Source of the DNA: Arctopsyche grandis
Taxonomy: Eukaryota > Arthropoda > Insecta > Trichoptera > Hydropsychidae
NCBI RefSeq assembly: GCF_051622035.1
Contig: NC_135364.1
Coordinates: 20,301,001 to 20,365,000 of the forward strand
DNA length: 64,000 nt
Direction of reading: 5' to 3'
Made by a program: the position numbers and the translations under genes. Below are positions 1 to 12,191 of the stretch, one piece after another (the stretch's first letter is position 1; each line of letters starts with the position of its first letter). The notes beneath the pieces are model-generated. The model had not been told where the DNA came from. It did no database searches and saw nothing but the letters and a program-made list of their open reading frames with translations.

Positions 1-1024
1 ACGCAACATCTCCTGTAATATAAAAATACATAATAAAAGTTATAACGCATAAATAATGATTAGGAGAAGTTAATTATATTACTCACTCATTCTAAAACTG
101 AAATAGCTTTCTGAATTCAGCAGAAACACTCCTATGAGAATCTCACCACGATAATTACCGTCCATAAAAATACGTTTATTTGACATGTCAATTTCTAATT
201 CCATCAGATCGTCTTTTAAATTCATCCTGTTTTTATATGAATACATTATATATACAATATTAAATCGTTTCCAGCCATACATATACATAAAAATATACAT
301 AAATAAAAAATAAATAAAATAATAGTAATAAAATAATAGTATTTAATAATAATAATAATATATATACAATGATTAGTACATACCTTACTGCATTTACTTT
401 GGAAGTCGAAAACCCATACGTACTTACATTGAAGGCTTCAAATAAAGCTCTATCCACGAACTGAAATTTGTAATATGTACTTTAAAAATGACGAGCTGCT
501 TATTTATGTAAAATATCAAAATCAAAGCGGGAGAATGAATATTTTTGCATAGCATAGCAAAACAAATGCTTTTGCATTATTACATTAAATTATCAATTGC
601 ATACATATTACATTAGAAATAAATATACATATGTATTATATAACTACCAAGCCGTTTTTATAATCAACTTTGATATATCTCAACAAGTGTGGATCCAGCT
701 TTATATTAAATTCAGGCAATCCATATTTTATATTGCTAATAGCTGTTTGGATGCTGTTCTTCAAACAATCATTAAAGCCGTAATCATCAGGGGAACAAAT
801 CTTCCAAACTTCAGCTGAAGATAAGAAATAGAGTAAAAATAAAATAAAAAACTATTACATATTTTGCATCTTGGAACATTATTACACACTAGTCTAATGT
901 TTACTTTATTGTTATATTGACTAAAAACTATGAATTTATTAATACAAATAAATTAAGTATATTTACGTATTTGAACTGCTTGTATTGCCATGACAGTGGT
1001 CATAAACATGAACAGGGTCTTCAT
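1..1024 (-). CDS. Takeout/JHBP-like secreted protein, gene A (3' end cut by window edge)
   Basis: Exons read on the minus strand are 1024-967, 814-648, 460-384, 226-87 and the first 12 nt of exon 5 (12-1). All junctions have AG/GT and the phases close. Exon 1 encodes a hydrophobic signal peptide starting MKTLFMFMTTVMAIQAVQI. Exon 2 carries the family's paired cysteines (C-x9-C in KICSPDDYGFNDC) and the GLPEFN..LDP motif. Exon 4 has MELEIDMSNKRIFMDGNYRG. Takeout/JHBP family proteins are secreted lipid carriers in haemolymph or tissues; the ligand cannot be told from sequence. Exon lengths for exons 3 and 4 (77 and 140 nt) match the neighbouring paralogues except exon 3, which is 6 nt longer. 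Family assignment is firm; exact function is not. Confidence 0.88.
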
Positions 1025-1427
1025 TTTCAACAGCTACAGCACCCCTGTGGAGAAAGATCGACTGTCTATGAGTCTGCTGATTTATTGTTTCGAGCTTATA
1101 AACAAATGTAGTGTACTATACTATTTATTTTTATCAGTTAATGGCATGTAAGTGTCAGGCGAAAGTACATATCTACAGTATTATTACCCGTATTTCACAC
1201 CTCATATATCAAACTATGAATTTAGTATGGATGCTATGTACATACATATATAATGTATGCATACGGTATATGTGCCTGTATGCATAAATATTCGAATTTA
1301 AAATAAAAATAAAAACATTATAATTTAACTTAACTTTTCATATAAAAATTGTAATGTTTGTAATTTTAATTTTTACTCAATAATTATCATGTTAGTAATA
1401 TTGATTCAAGGAAATTTAAATATAATT
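1025..1427. other. AT-rich spacer upstream of gene A
   Basis: Beyond the gene A core promoter I see only AT-rich sequence with short TACATA/TATGTA runs, and no open frame with coding character. Confidence 0.4.
1095..1100 (-). promoter_or_regulatory. TATA box of gene A
   Basis: The minus strand reads TTTATAAGCTCGAAACA; TATAAG begins 76 nt upstream of the ATG. The same TATAAGCTCGA context precedes gene B at the same distance. Confidence 0.5.
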
Positions 1428-1501
1428 ATCAGGCGAACTAGGTAGTTCGAATCTAGGTAGTTCGCCTGATAAATATTATATTTATCAGGCGAACTACCTA
1501 G
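1428..1501. repeat. Hairpin at the 5' edge of the LINE fragment
   Basis: Two perfect 22-nt arms (1453-1474 and 1480-1501) are separated by 5 nt. A third copy of the arm sequence, ATCAGGCGAACTA, with its own small palindrome, lies at 1428-1449. The hairpin ends where LINE-derived sequence begins. Confidence 0.75.
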
Positions 1502-1504
1502 CGA

Positions 1505-2850
1505 TTGGTTACAATCCATATTTATCCCGTTGCCAAAAAAGAGTACCGCGAGGACGTGTAGCCTAATGAGTCACACATTGAAGATCCTACTAAGGATAAT
1601 ACAGGGCAGAATTTACTCACGGTGTGAAGAGGCGATTAGCAGAGAGCAGTTTGGGTTCAGACAAGGCTTGGGTACCCGAGAGGCCCTTTTCTGTATGAAA
1701 ACACTACTCCAAAGATGCAGAGAAGTCCGTAAACCTGTGTACATCTGCTTTATAGACTTTGAAAAGGCCTTTGACCGTGTCCAACACGCTCGCCTGATGG
1801 AAACATTAAAAAATATTGGCCTGGATGACAGAGATGTCAGATTGCTACGAAATATTTATTGGAATCAGACTGCAGTAGTACGTGTCGATAATCAATTCAC
1901 TGATGAGATTCCTATAGAACGGGGCGTCAGGCAAGGATGCATCCTATCACCTACTCTTTTTAACATCTACACCGAATACATCTTCCACGATGTTCTCCAA
2001 GAGGCGGAGGGCATCAAGATGGGCGGCGAGACGATCACCAATATAAGATATGCTGATGACACGGCACTAGTCGCTGAAAATTTAGCAGACCTGCAAAGAT
2101 ATCTAGACCGTGTACATCAAGAAAGCAATCGAAGAGGTCTGCGCATAAATCTAAAGAAGACAAAATTTATGATAGTAGATAGAATGCAAACAGACACCGG
2201 GAATCTAACCTTGGATGGAGAGGTGATAGAAAGAGTAAAAAGATTCAAATACCTGGGTACCTGGCTGAATGAAGAGATGGACCCAGATGAAGATCTAAGA
2301 ATCCGCATCGAGATGGCTAGAACAGCATTTGTAAAAATGAAGGCGGCGCTTACAAACAAGCATCTCAATATTCATACGCGGTTGAGATTCGCGAAGAGCT
2401 ACGTCTGGACAGTATTACTACACGGATGTGAGACGTGGACTCTGAAAACCAAGATGATCAGCCGCATTGAAGCTTTTGAGATGTGGGTCTATTAGGCGTA
2501 TGCTGAAGATTCCGTGGACCAAAAAGATATCAAACGAAGCTGTCCTCGGCATGATGGGGAGAGGCAGGGAACTTGTTTCTGTCATCAAGCGGAGAAAGAT
2601 GGAGTACCTCGGACACATGATACGGGGTCCAAAATACGAATTTCTCCGTTTGATAACCATGGGGAAAATAGAAGGAAAAAAATGGATTGGCAGGAAAAAG
2701 TTATCTTGGCTTCGAAACATGCGCATGTGGACCGATATGAGCGCCGAAGGGCTGTTCCGAGCCGTTGAAGACCGATGCGGATATATTCAAATAATCGACG
2801 AGGTGGTCGCCAACGTGCGGATGCGGACAAGGCATTAACAAGAAGAAGAA
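1505..2850 (+). mobile_element. RTE/BovB-like non-LTR retrotransposon, 5'-truncated, frameshifted
   Basis: The open frame 1521-2494 encodes reverse transcriptase with FIPLPKK near the start, EQFGFRQG, CFIDFEKAFD, RGVRQGCILSPTLFNIY and the catalytic YADD (frame positions around 2050-2061). A stop at 2493-2495 follows FEMWVY. The protein resumes one frame over at RRMLKIPWT and runs to 2838, so one extra T near 2493 breaks it. The 5' part, including the endonuclease, is absent. Residues between PKKSTARTC and SLMSH also look deleted relative to the family pattern. The 3' end has an AAG/AGA short tandem tail, as in RTE elements. The copy is dead. Clade assignment rests on the RT motifs and the C-terminal FEMW..RRMLKIPWT signature. 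Confidence 0.88.
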
Positions 2851-3026
2851 GAACATCATATGAAAACTGAAATAAGTAATGCTTTTGATTATATTTTTTA
2901 ATTTAAATTTTTTTAAATATATTTTAGGTTTTTCTTTTCTGCTTCTACTTACATATGTATATATTTAAAGATATATGTATTTATGTATGTTTATTTTCAT
3001 CTTTATATTTATATTTTTATACGAAT

Positions 3027-3277
3027 AACTAGTGGCCTGTGTGCATATACATATGTACTTGAACATACACTCGGTAAAATTACGCAATTCGGATCAACGG
3101 AAGCCGTCATTTGATCAGCTTACATAAACGAAGTGACATGCGCAAAACCCACACTATGCCGTGTCTCTTTCCACGATATATGATTCTAAGGGGAAAAAGA
3201 GAAACGGAGCATGGTGTTAACAGTGAGTAATTCGTACACACGCACGCGCGCACGCATTAGGCAATTATTATGTACGA
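3027..3277 (+). repeat. Dispersed repeat family R2, copy 1
   Basis: It begins ACTAGTGGCCTGTGTGCA, contains CGCAATTCGGATCAACGG and a CGTCTCTTTCCACGATA stem, and ends TATGTACGA. A second copy abuts it head to tail and a third lies at 20811-21214. No coding capacity is seen. Confidence 0.75.
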
Positions 3278-3974
3278 CTAGTGGCATGTTTGCAAATAAT
3301 TGTGCACTCGGTAAAATATCGCAATTCGGAACAACGGAATCAATAATTTAAAATTTAATTCATTTTTTTGAAAAAAAAAATTCGTAGTTTTAATTTATTC
3401 TTATGTTTTTGTCGGCCGATCATCTGAACGAAGTGACATGCTGCGTCTCTTTCCACAATATACGATTCCAAGGGGAGAAAGAGAGACGGAGCATGGAGTT
3501 ACCAGTGAGCAGTGGTGTCACCCTAATGGTTTCCATGGGTTTCCGGAAACCCGTTGTTAAAAAAGAGATCAGCGCGGAAATGCGCCAGCACAAAAAAAAT
3601 GGAATCCTTTTGTCAATTTCTATTGTTAACCTCTCTAGAGAGCAAAAAAAGGTTAATGGGATCCTTTTGTCAATTTCTATTGTTAAAAATCAAAAATCAA
3701 AAGTTTCCGGAAACACATAATTTAATCTAAAAATTCATATAGTTTTTGTCAAAATTAAACAAATCTTGAAAATTTAATGAACTTTCATGTATTGCCTTGG
3801 ACGGCAAATAATGTATATATGTACATATATAAAATATTTTCAAAATAATTTTATTAAAAAAAAATTTGGAAACCCATTGTTCTAAAATTGGGGTGAAACC
3901 ACTGCCAACGAGTACTTTGTGCACACGCACGCACGCACGCACGCTCGCACGCATTAGACAATTTTTATATACGA
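3278..3974 (+). repeat. Dispersed repeat family R2, copy 2, interrupted by a hAT MITE
   Basis: It starts CTAGTGGCATGTTTGCA immediately after copy 1 and ends TATATACGA at 3974. The inner stem GCGTCTCTTTCC..GAGAGACGGAGCATGG is present. The copy is split by the element at 3510-3904; the sequence resumes at GAGTACTTTGTGCACACGC. Confidence 0.75.
3510..3904. mobile_element. hAT-type non-autonomous element (395 bp) nested in R2
   Basis: Terminal inverted repeats are CAGTGGTGTCACCC on the left and CAGTGGTTTCACCCC read inward from the right. Flanking 8-bp sequences CCAGTGAG (3502-3509) and CCAACGAG (3905-3912) fit an aged hAT target duplication. The interrupted R2 sequence joins up across the insertion. 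The interior has no transposase. Confidence 0.8.
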
Positions 3975-4187
3975 TAAGCTATTTGACTTTTTATTTTAAA
4001 ATCAAATTAAATTATGTACTAAAAAAATAGATTCATCTTCATTTTTCTCTACTTAAAATAATGTATAATTCGTATTACTAATTTTTATAGCGGATATATA
4101 AATACATATAACACAATAAATTTTAATAAAATAATTTATTACACAGTAAAAATAAATAAATAATTTAGCATTTTAAATCAGTTAGTT

Positions 4188-7100
4188 TCAATGTTTTAAG
4201 CTAACAGGAAACAATTCCTCATAAGGAATCTTATTAAATATTTTGTTGGACATTTTGACTCCAATTTTGTTCCAAGTTAATTCAACAATTGGCAACAATT
4301 CTCGATAAACGGTGCTCCAGTATGCTTGAGACAAATCTTGAACTAATTTAGCTGCAAAATAAAAATCATTATTTGTAATTTCCTAAATTTAAAGAAACAA
4401 ATTTAAAAAATCCAATCTAACCTAATTCAGGGCTGCCTTTGAAAACATCAGGCACTGTCACCATCATATGACCTACTTCAGGTCTCATCCCAAACTTTGT
4501 AATGGTCATGTGAGTTTTCCCGTTTATAATTTTCTTCTCCCCAAATATTTTCCATGTCCACTTAACATTATCTTCAATTGAAAGACTATGTTATTATAAA
4601 TTCATAAACGTGCGTTACTGGTATCAAAAACAGGTGTTTGAAACTCACTCAGTGTATTATTGAAATAGCTTTGGGTACTCAACAGGAACGTATCAATGCC
4701 TACTTCACCGCGGAAATGACCATCAATGTAAATGTGTTTGTTCGATAAGTCCACTTCCAGTTCCATCGTATCATTTTGCAAATTCATTCTGTTCAATATT
4801 AGGGAACTTTTATATTATGTCAATAAATACATATTTACGAGTTTATGAGTAGATTTCTTAATCGATACGTACCGTACAGCTTTGACTGTGGATGTCGACA
4901 ATCCATAGGTATTAAAGTTTTCTAAGTACGCCGTACCTACAAACTGTAAATGTCATTGCATTTTAAAATTTAATTTTAATGATACACAAAAATATTTTGC
5001 ATAGAATTTTATAAAGAAACATGTTGTTATAATTTTTTTATACATTTGTATGTATATCAAAATGTATACATATGTACATAAATACCAAGCAGTTAGGGAT
5101 TTCCATCGAGAAATTCTTCTATGGTTATAAATTCAGAAATTCCGTAAATTCCGTGTAAACCAGCCTATATAAACGTTGACAAATGAATGACACGGATTAC
5201 ACGACCCATGTTCAATGCTACCTAGAAAGGCTTAGCGGGTAGTATTCTTATTTACTTTGTACATTCTCAAGCCCATGGACTTGTAAAAACATCGATCGGC
5301 GTTGGTCAGCATTCAAAGGGTTAACATCTGAATTGGAAAGTCACTATTCACCAGCAAATTAAATAAGATTATTCCAGGCCTTTTATTGAAGAATGAAGAC
5401 AATGGTCTATTTGTAATAATTTTCATCCATCGTGTTAATACATACAATGTACCTATATATCAGTGAGAAACTGAACATTATTATAATATATTCAAAAACT
5501 TAAAAAGTCAAAAATACATACGTACATACATATAAATGTATATGGCCGTGATTCTTTTCCACCAAAAATACCCAAAATTCGCCATAATAATTCAGATTCT
5601 ACAACCTTGCATACTATATACATATTATAAATATATACATGCAGGGCCGACGAGAGGTGGGGGAAAGGGTATGCAAATAACCCGGGCCCCGCTTTCAAAG
5701 GGGGCCCAGGGCCCCCGCTAATAATATGTACATTTTTAGCAAAAGTATAAAAGCATTATTTGGCCTTTATACTCTTAGGGTTTTCTGGACACTGAGCAAA
5801 ATGGTATAACTGTTTTTGAGTAACGGATTTTACCTACTTATGGCATAGTAAAATTTAGGGAAAGATCTGTTCTGGTGTTCCAAATGGTCAGTTTTAGTAA
5901 CAAATTAGTAAAATAACCCTTGGCCGATTCAAGCAAGTAACAAGCGGACAGTACGAGATGAGTGCATTTTTACATCGATAATAAAGATAAAATCTTTCAC
6001 ATTTACCTATTTGCAAATTTGATATGAAACTTTTAACTTAAAATTGCAAATGTGATGCACGTGCTATTCCTAGAATAATTCAACAGAAATATACTAATAA
6101 ATGATTGATTTAAGTATCCGTTTGTCTTTCGACTTTAGGAAAATACGTTATTCAAACATTTTGCTATATAATTGCAAACGGTAGACTGGATTTAGAATAT
6201 TTCAAATCTAAGTTAGTTTTTAAATTAATAATATTTGACGTTTACGAATTAAATTTTATTATTCAACTGTTTTTATTTTATTTTATTTTGATTATTTTAA
6301 CCCATAATGAACATGTATCATTTTTACTTTTTTTGAAAATTTTTTTTTTACTAAAATGTGTTAAGGGGGGGGTCGGATTTTCAAATTTGCACCGGGGTCT
6401 AGATTTTCTCTTTATGGCCCTGTATACATGCATATGTATAATATGTACATACATATGTGCATATGTACGTTAATTTTGCCCAAATTAAATACTAATAATC
6501 ACTTATAGTAAGAGGCCTTCAACTTTGTAACATCCGCAACTACGCATTGAATAATATTTTGAATTGAGAAAAAAAAACTATAATTAATTTTGCGCTGACT
6601 GTGTAATTATTCAAATTATACAATAGTTATTATGCGCCTACTTATTTTTTTCTTCATTTACAAATGTATATTAATTGTTATATTATATTTATTTTATTTA
6701 TTGTCACAAATCAATACACACTCGCCATTACAGATTTGCTCCAATGCGACGGGTGTACGTTAATGAAATACATAAACAATCAGAAATCAGAAATACAGTA
6801 ATACATACATATAGAATCATAATATATAGAATATAACAATTAATCAGAAATAATAATCATAGTGACATCTATGGATTTCAGATTACTGTGTATAATTAAT
6901 ACAAATTATACACAGGCAGATTTTTGTGACAACAGGATTAGATTTTTTAATACCAATTTTCAGGAACCGTTTCATCAATGATCAGATAAAATTGGCAAAC
7001 TCTGATAGAGAAACGATCGATTTGGAGTCACAAAACCCCCAAATCTAACCAGCAGTGGCGAGGACACGAACCTATGACCTCAGTGATGCTAAATATATAC

Positions 7101-7493
7101 GCTATCACTAAGCCAAACTGCTGGCTAATATGTATAGTAATGAAAATTTAATTTTAATTTTACTTATTATTAATATAAATAAATACCCATCCATTTTTGT
7201 ACTCTATTTTCATTTCCTTCAACAGGTATGGATCCAGTGGTTTCATATTGAATTCGGGCAATCCTTTATTCAAATCTTTAATAGCTGATTGAATATTATT
7301 CTTCAGGCAAGCATTGAAGTTGTTATCATCACGGGCACAAAGTTTCAATACTTCAGCTAAACCAAAATTTAGTATTTAAATTTAAATAAATATACTTGCA
7401 ATATAATAAAATGAGTAAAAATTTAAAAAACTTACGAATTTGAACGGCTACGATCGTCATCCAAGTACACATCAGCACAAACAGAACCCTCAT
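4188..7493 (-). CDS. Takeout/JHBP-like secreted protein, gene B (complete, six exons, 250 aa)
   Basis: Exons on the minus strand are 7493-7436, 7356-7187, 4943-4873, 4788-4649, 4571-4422 and 4351-4188 (58, 170, 71, 140, 150, 164 nt; 753 nt in all, stop included). All borders are AG/GT and phases close. The protein begins with a signal peptide (MRVLFVLMCTWMTIVAVQI) and has C-x9-C (CARDDNNFNAC), GLPEFN.KPLDP, the MELEVDLSNKHIYIDGHFRG block, VKWTWKIFG and a C-terminal IFNKIPYEELFP. Takeout/JHBP proteins are secreted carriers of small lipophilic ligands. Intron 2 is 2.2 kb because a hAT element and a SINE have landed in it. The start is the first ATG, 75 nt below a TATA box. Function beyond family is unknown. 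Confidence 0.92.
5642..6422. mobile_element. hAT-type non-autonomous element (781 bp)
   Basis: The ends are CAGGGCCGACGAG and ..ATGGCCCTG, giving a CAGGGCC terminal inverted repeat. The 8-bp target duplication TATACATG is perfect (5634-5641 and 6423-6430). The subterminal regions are GC/G-rich and the interior is AT-rich without a transposase. It lies in intron 2 of gene B and belongs with the element at 24779-25516. Confidence 0.9.
6955..7126 (-). mobile_element. tRNA-headed SINE, degenerate copy
   Basis: Read on the minus strand, it has a tRNA-like head (GCCAGCAGTTTGGCTTAGTG, then a B-box-like GGTTCG) and a body with GCTGGTTAGATTTGG and AACGGTTCC. Related copies lie at 43690-43846, 60430-60597 and 63112-63315. 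It sits in intron 2 of gene B. Confidence 0.65.
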
Positions 7494-7562
7494 TTTCGAC
7501 AGACACGGTCCTCTCGTTGTGAAATAAGCTCCGCACTATGTCAGTAGATCTGTTCGATCGAG

Positions 7563-7568
7563 CTTATA
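7563..7568 (-). promoter_or_regulatory. TATA box of gene B
   Basis: The minus strand reads ATTTATAAGCTCGATCGAAC; TATAAG begins 75 nt upstream of the ATG. The TATAAGCTCGA core is shared with gene A. Confidence 0.5.
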
Positions 7569-7884
7569 AATAATCGCCGTGTTCCAGATCGTGAATTTTT
7601 ATCAGACAATGACGCGAAAGCATCAGCAAAGGAGTTTCAATTAATGACCCGTATTATGAACGAGTATAAGAGCGATATTTGCCGTTCAGCGTGAATCGAA
7701 CGGTTAATGACATCTTGCCCTCTTTTTTTCTCTTCAAGAAGTTGATACATTAATTAAATAGGTGAATCTCACCGTAAGCTTTGTAACGGAATTAATGAAA
7801 AATCAAACCTGCATTTGTATAACTTGAACAGTTCCAAATATTATACATTGTAGTTCTGCAGTTGTAGATATGTATGTGGTTCTA

Positions 7885-8278
7885 GGGGTCTACCTCACGG
7901 GACCAAAAGTGAAAAGCACAAAAAAGCAAATATCGGAAGGCAAACATCAAAAATCGAAAGATCATAAGTCGAAAGATAAAAAAAGGGTACATGGTAAACG
8001 GTACTATGTATATATAATATATATCAGTGGCATGCGGTGAAATTATCTCTTTTTGTCACACAGCCTTGTTTAATGTACGCGCGCAGAATACGGGAGGAAA
8101 AGCCTGTTCCTCTTGTTCCTGTTGTATCCTGCTCGCGCAAATTAAGTGAGGATGTACGATGGAGGGGAGAGAGACTTTTACCGCATGCCACTGATATATA
8201 TACTAACCGTTTTTCATATGTATGCATGGTAAACGAACATTTTCGACTATTTAACATTCGGTGCGGTGACGGTCACCC
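7885..8278 (+). mobile_element. MITE-like repeat family R1, copy 1 (about 394 bp)
   Basis: It runs from GGGGTCTACCTCACGG to GGTGCGGTGACGGTCACCC. The ends are imperfectly inverted around a GTGA/CACCGAA motif. Inside is a second inverted pair, ATATATCAGTGGCATGCGGT and ACCGCATGCCACTGATATAT. Two more copies lie at 23434-23817 and 44298-44680 (inverted). No coding capacity is evident. Confidence 0.75.
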
Positions 8279-8574
8279 ATAGAGAATATATTATACATAT
8301 AGAATGTATTATTTATAATTTATAAATGTTCATTTGCTGCAGCTGCAGGCAATTTCATATATGTATGTACATATCCATATAATATTTATTACAATTTGCA
8401 GAAGTAACAGTAGCAACAGACTGATTTATTACGTCTACCAAATCTAGATGATTTGATGGATCCACCAGCAAATTCCTAGCAAAAAATTTTAATTTTTGAA
8501 AAAAACCTCTTCAATTGGATTCAGATTAAAAACGAATTCTCATTTTTTTTTTTATAAAAATATTCAATTGTTTA

Positions 8575-8665
8575 ATTTGATCTGCAACATGACGAATTTG
8601 ATTTGTAAAACGACGAATTCGATTTGTAAAACGACAAATTTGATTTGTAAAATGACGAATTTGAA
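8575..8665. repeat. 21-bp minisatellite, about 4 units
   Basis: The unit resembles GAATTTGATTTGTAAAACGAC and is repeated with few changes. Confidence 0.8.
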
Positions 8666-8719
8666 GTAAAAAAACTGTATTATATCCTCTTATGTTGTAC
8701 ATATATTCAAATATGGTCA

Positions 8720-8806
8720 AATTACGCATTTTTGACATCACATTTAAATAATTAATTTCATTACGTATTTTTGACATCACATTTAAATAATTTATTTCAT
8801 TTCGCA
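8720..8806. repeat. 42-bp tandem repeat, two units
   Basis: A unit containing TTTTTGACATCACATTTAAA and ending at ATTTCATT is repeated directly with minor changes. Confidence 0.8.
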
Positions 8807-9140
8807 TGCGAATGTATATATTTTATAATGCTGTTATAAAAAATTAACATAACGAGCTCTAAAACGAAGCTCAAAAAAGTATTAATATTTCAATTTTTAT
8901 GAAATTTGCAAACGATCAACAGATTATTGAGCAATGCTGTTATATTGAAGACGATTAGAGATCTATAATTTATCTACACCTTGTATTGTATGGCAAATAT
9001 TGATAACTATATTTATACCCTGAATAATTTAAAAACTTTAATGGGCGCAATTTCACACTTTGTTTCAGTAAAAAAAAAATAATGTCAATTGTATGCCAAC
9101 TTATTTATTTTTCCTCGAGTTTTTTTGATATATATATATA

Positions 9141-9416
9141 TGTAGGAATTAATCGAAATGATTATAATTGATGTATGATAATGTGAGTGATGTTGAACGG
9201 TTGTTGTACGTGAGTGTTATAGTTATTAAAAGTTGGTACCCCAGAGACCGGCTGAACTGTGATTGGTCGAGAGTATCAGAGTAGCGGTTGTGCCGCTGAC
9301 CGGATGCGTAACGCATCGAGTGTATACGTTATACTTCAATATACGTGGATCATTAATAAAGATCATCTTTTAATTGTCTCTCTCCTGCAATCCTCCCTAT
9401 ACCCAGGAATCCTACA
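9141..9416 (+). mobile_element. Solo LTR (276 bp)
   Basis: The segment begins TGTAGGA and ends TCCTACA, the TG..CA ends with a short inverted repeat expected of an LTR. It holds an AATAAA polyadenylation signal (CATTAATAAAGATC) near its 3' end. It is flanked on both sides by TATATA, a plausible target duplication although the site is itself a TA run. No gag/pol sequence adjoins it. The superfamily cannot be assigned. Confidence 0.7.
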
Positions 9417-9570
9417 TATATAATATGATAAAATCAAGAAGGTTCCATAAAAAGCATGACAAGAGAACACACGACTATTGAAGGCACAACAACTGAACAC
9501 ATTCACGGTTCACACAGTAGACCACTAAAGACAAAACACAGAAAGTTTGAAATAGTATGCAATACAAATG

Positions 9571-9573
<3 letters not shown>

Positions 9574-9642
<69 letters not shown>
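9574..9642. repeat. (TA)n microsatellite
   Basis: This is an uninterrupted TA dinucleotide tract of more than 30 units followed by a T run. Confidence 0.95.
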
Positions 9643-9655
<13 letters not shown>

Positions 9656-9827
9656 GTTTATCTGTTTAGCACACTCGTCGCTTTGGAGCGATCTGTTAGG
9701 TGAGTGATCATGATTAATTAATGTAATAAAAATAAAATAAAATAAAATAAGCAATAAATATACAAAAATTCCTTCTGAACTTTAAAAGCTTTCTTATAAA
9801 AGAATAAATAAATAAATAAAATATATT

Positions 9828-9930
9828 TAAGATTAAATAAATAAAATTAAATGATTAAATAAATAAAATTAAATGATTAAATAAATAAAATTAAATGATT
9901 AAATAAATAAAAATAAATGATTGAATTAAT
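9828..9930. repeat. 22-bp AT-rich minisatellite
   Basis: About four copies of a unit like GATTAAATAAATAAAATTAA(AT) follow a stretch of AAATA repeats. Confidence 0.8.
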
Positions 9931-9959
9931 AAATTAAAGATTAATTCTTTCTTTCTTAA

Positions 9960-12100
9960 AGATTGAAAAGAATGAATCTCACTACATTGGAGATGAGAAG
10001 AATAAGAGGTGACTTAATCGAATTCTTTAAAATATTAAATAATCATTAGAATTTTCAAACTTATTACGTTCAATGAAAACACTCATCTCAGAGGTCACTC
10101 CCTTAGACTCCAAAAATAATAACACGAAAGCCATGTGAAACGTAAAGGAGGTATGTAAAAATCGAATAAATTGATCCTTAAATTTAATTTAAAATCCTTC
10201 TTTTATAGTATTTACTTTTTTTGCCTTTTATCTTATTAATATTTTGAGTATCCCCGTGGGCCTATCGGCTTTGCCGCCTTCCCCATGTATTCTAATAAAT
10301 AAATAAACAAATAAAATACACATGTTCTCTTGTGATGAGTTAAGTTGTTTGGTCACCGTACACCATAATGTCTAATCACTAAGATTTTGAATTTCAAACG
10401 AAAAGTTTAATAAACTTCTATTCTGAAAATGAAATTGTTATTCTTTACAGTACAATGATTCTTAATTCGTTAATTTATTATTAATTTCTAATTTTGGATA
10501 TATGTATGTATATTAAAAAAAATACGTTAAATCAATTTTTGTTGTTATGTTAAATTTTCAGCTCTATATCGATATGGAAGTGTCTGAAGGAAAGCTTGTT
10601 TGCTTCGCTTGTTTTATTATTATACATTTATACACCCATCTGATTCTACATTTACACATATTAACACATTTCATCCACAATGGATGAAAATACTACGAAA
10701 TGGCGAATACTAAAAGATGCATACTATATGATTTGCGTACTATATAATGCATACTATATATTGCGTACTAATACATATGTACATACTACATGATTTATGA
10801 TTTGCGATGTGCATATTGTACACATACATATATGTTCATAGATACATACATATATTTAGCATAATGATATTAACGATGTATGTATGATGAGAAACCCTGG
10901 AAAAAAATATTAATAACATTGAAAAAAAAAAACGGAAGCATTTCAAATTTATGCAAACTGATTTCAAAAAGATTGACCCGATTTAAAATCAGTAGGTATG
11001 TCTCTTCAACCACGATCCACCCATGAATGGAAACTTTCAGGGTGAAGCATCGAAGCATCGAGAAAATATGAAAAATTTTATTTAGGAATTTTTAATAATT
11101 TTAAGTAATGCCCCGCTCTGTGAATTTTCAGATTTATTGGGTTTTCTTAGGTCCAGAAGTTTTAAAAGTCCGAAAGTTTATTTCACCAAATTTAATCTTT
11201 CATTGCAGACGAACACAAACATGCAAGGCACTAACAGAAGAATATGGTCACGCAAAATATACGAGGAGGAACATCACCTGGTGCTTTTTACGTCCGTAAT
11301 CCGTAATCCGCGGTAATCGTTTTGCGTGTCTGTGAACGCCTTGCGTTTTTTCGAGCGCATTGTGTCCTAATTTGGACGGATAATGTTGAGAAAAAGTGAA
11401 CGAACGATTTAGTGAATATAATGATTTTTCCCAGCTGTAACTAATTAATATATTAAACTAACCTAACGGTAAAATGTTAATACAGACGATCAGTAGGCGC
11501 GCTGTTACGACACATACATATTTTTTGTGAAAATTTATTTCATATTTTTTGGTGCCCTTTAAACGCCTATTCCTTTGCAGCGCGAGTGTGCATCGCACAC
11601 TTCGCACACGGCACGTGCTTCCACTGTTTTTGGCTTACAAGATCTCCAACCATTACACCCTGATAGTCAAAAAACGTGTTTTTCATCTGGATGACCTCTA
11701 AAATTGAATCGCGACTGTTAACCTGATATCAATTTTGATTTTTTGTTGTATGTACGAATCAGAATTATATTGAGTTTTATTATTTTTATTAAATGAAGAA
11801 ACGTATGTACATATAATTATTAACATAAACTCGCATACCAGAATTGAGCATGAATTGAACTCACCAAGAAAAAAAAACAATAAAATAATAACGTAATAAT
11901 AACACAAGACAATGTGTAATATGCTAATCCATATAATACATTATAAATAGTGCATTTAATCAGAGGATTTGAAGAAGGTTGTAAGAAGAAGAACATGTAT
12001 TCATAGCAAAGACAATCTTATTTTCACTATTCAGAGAGACTAAAATGCCATATCACGATTATAAGAAAAATACAAAATAAAAAATGTGACCTCGACTTAG
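9960..12100. other. Gene-free AT-rich stretch
   Basis: I find no exon matching the flanking takeout genes, no transposon termini I can pair, and only short TACATATGTA-type palindromes (10740-10860). Confidence 0.4.
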
Positions 12101-12114
12101 CATTCATTTAAAAC

Positions 12115-12120
12115 TATAAA
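12115..12120 (+). promoter_or_regulatory. TATA box of gene C
   Basis: ACTATAAAATCC starts 77 nt upstream of the ATG, the same spacing as in the paralogues. Confidence 0.5.
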
Positions 12121-12191
12121 ATCCAACCCCAGCAACCAGTTGCAAGGCGAACAAATTCAAAGTAAGACGTACCTCAAACATAGAGCTGAAA

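Noticed and set aside
9503-9754. Open frame through a TA repeat encoding alternating Ile-Tyr
   Set aside because: The frame is a by-product of the dinucleotide tract; the same applies to 51885-52139.
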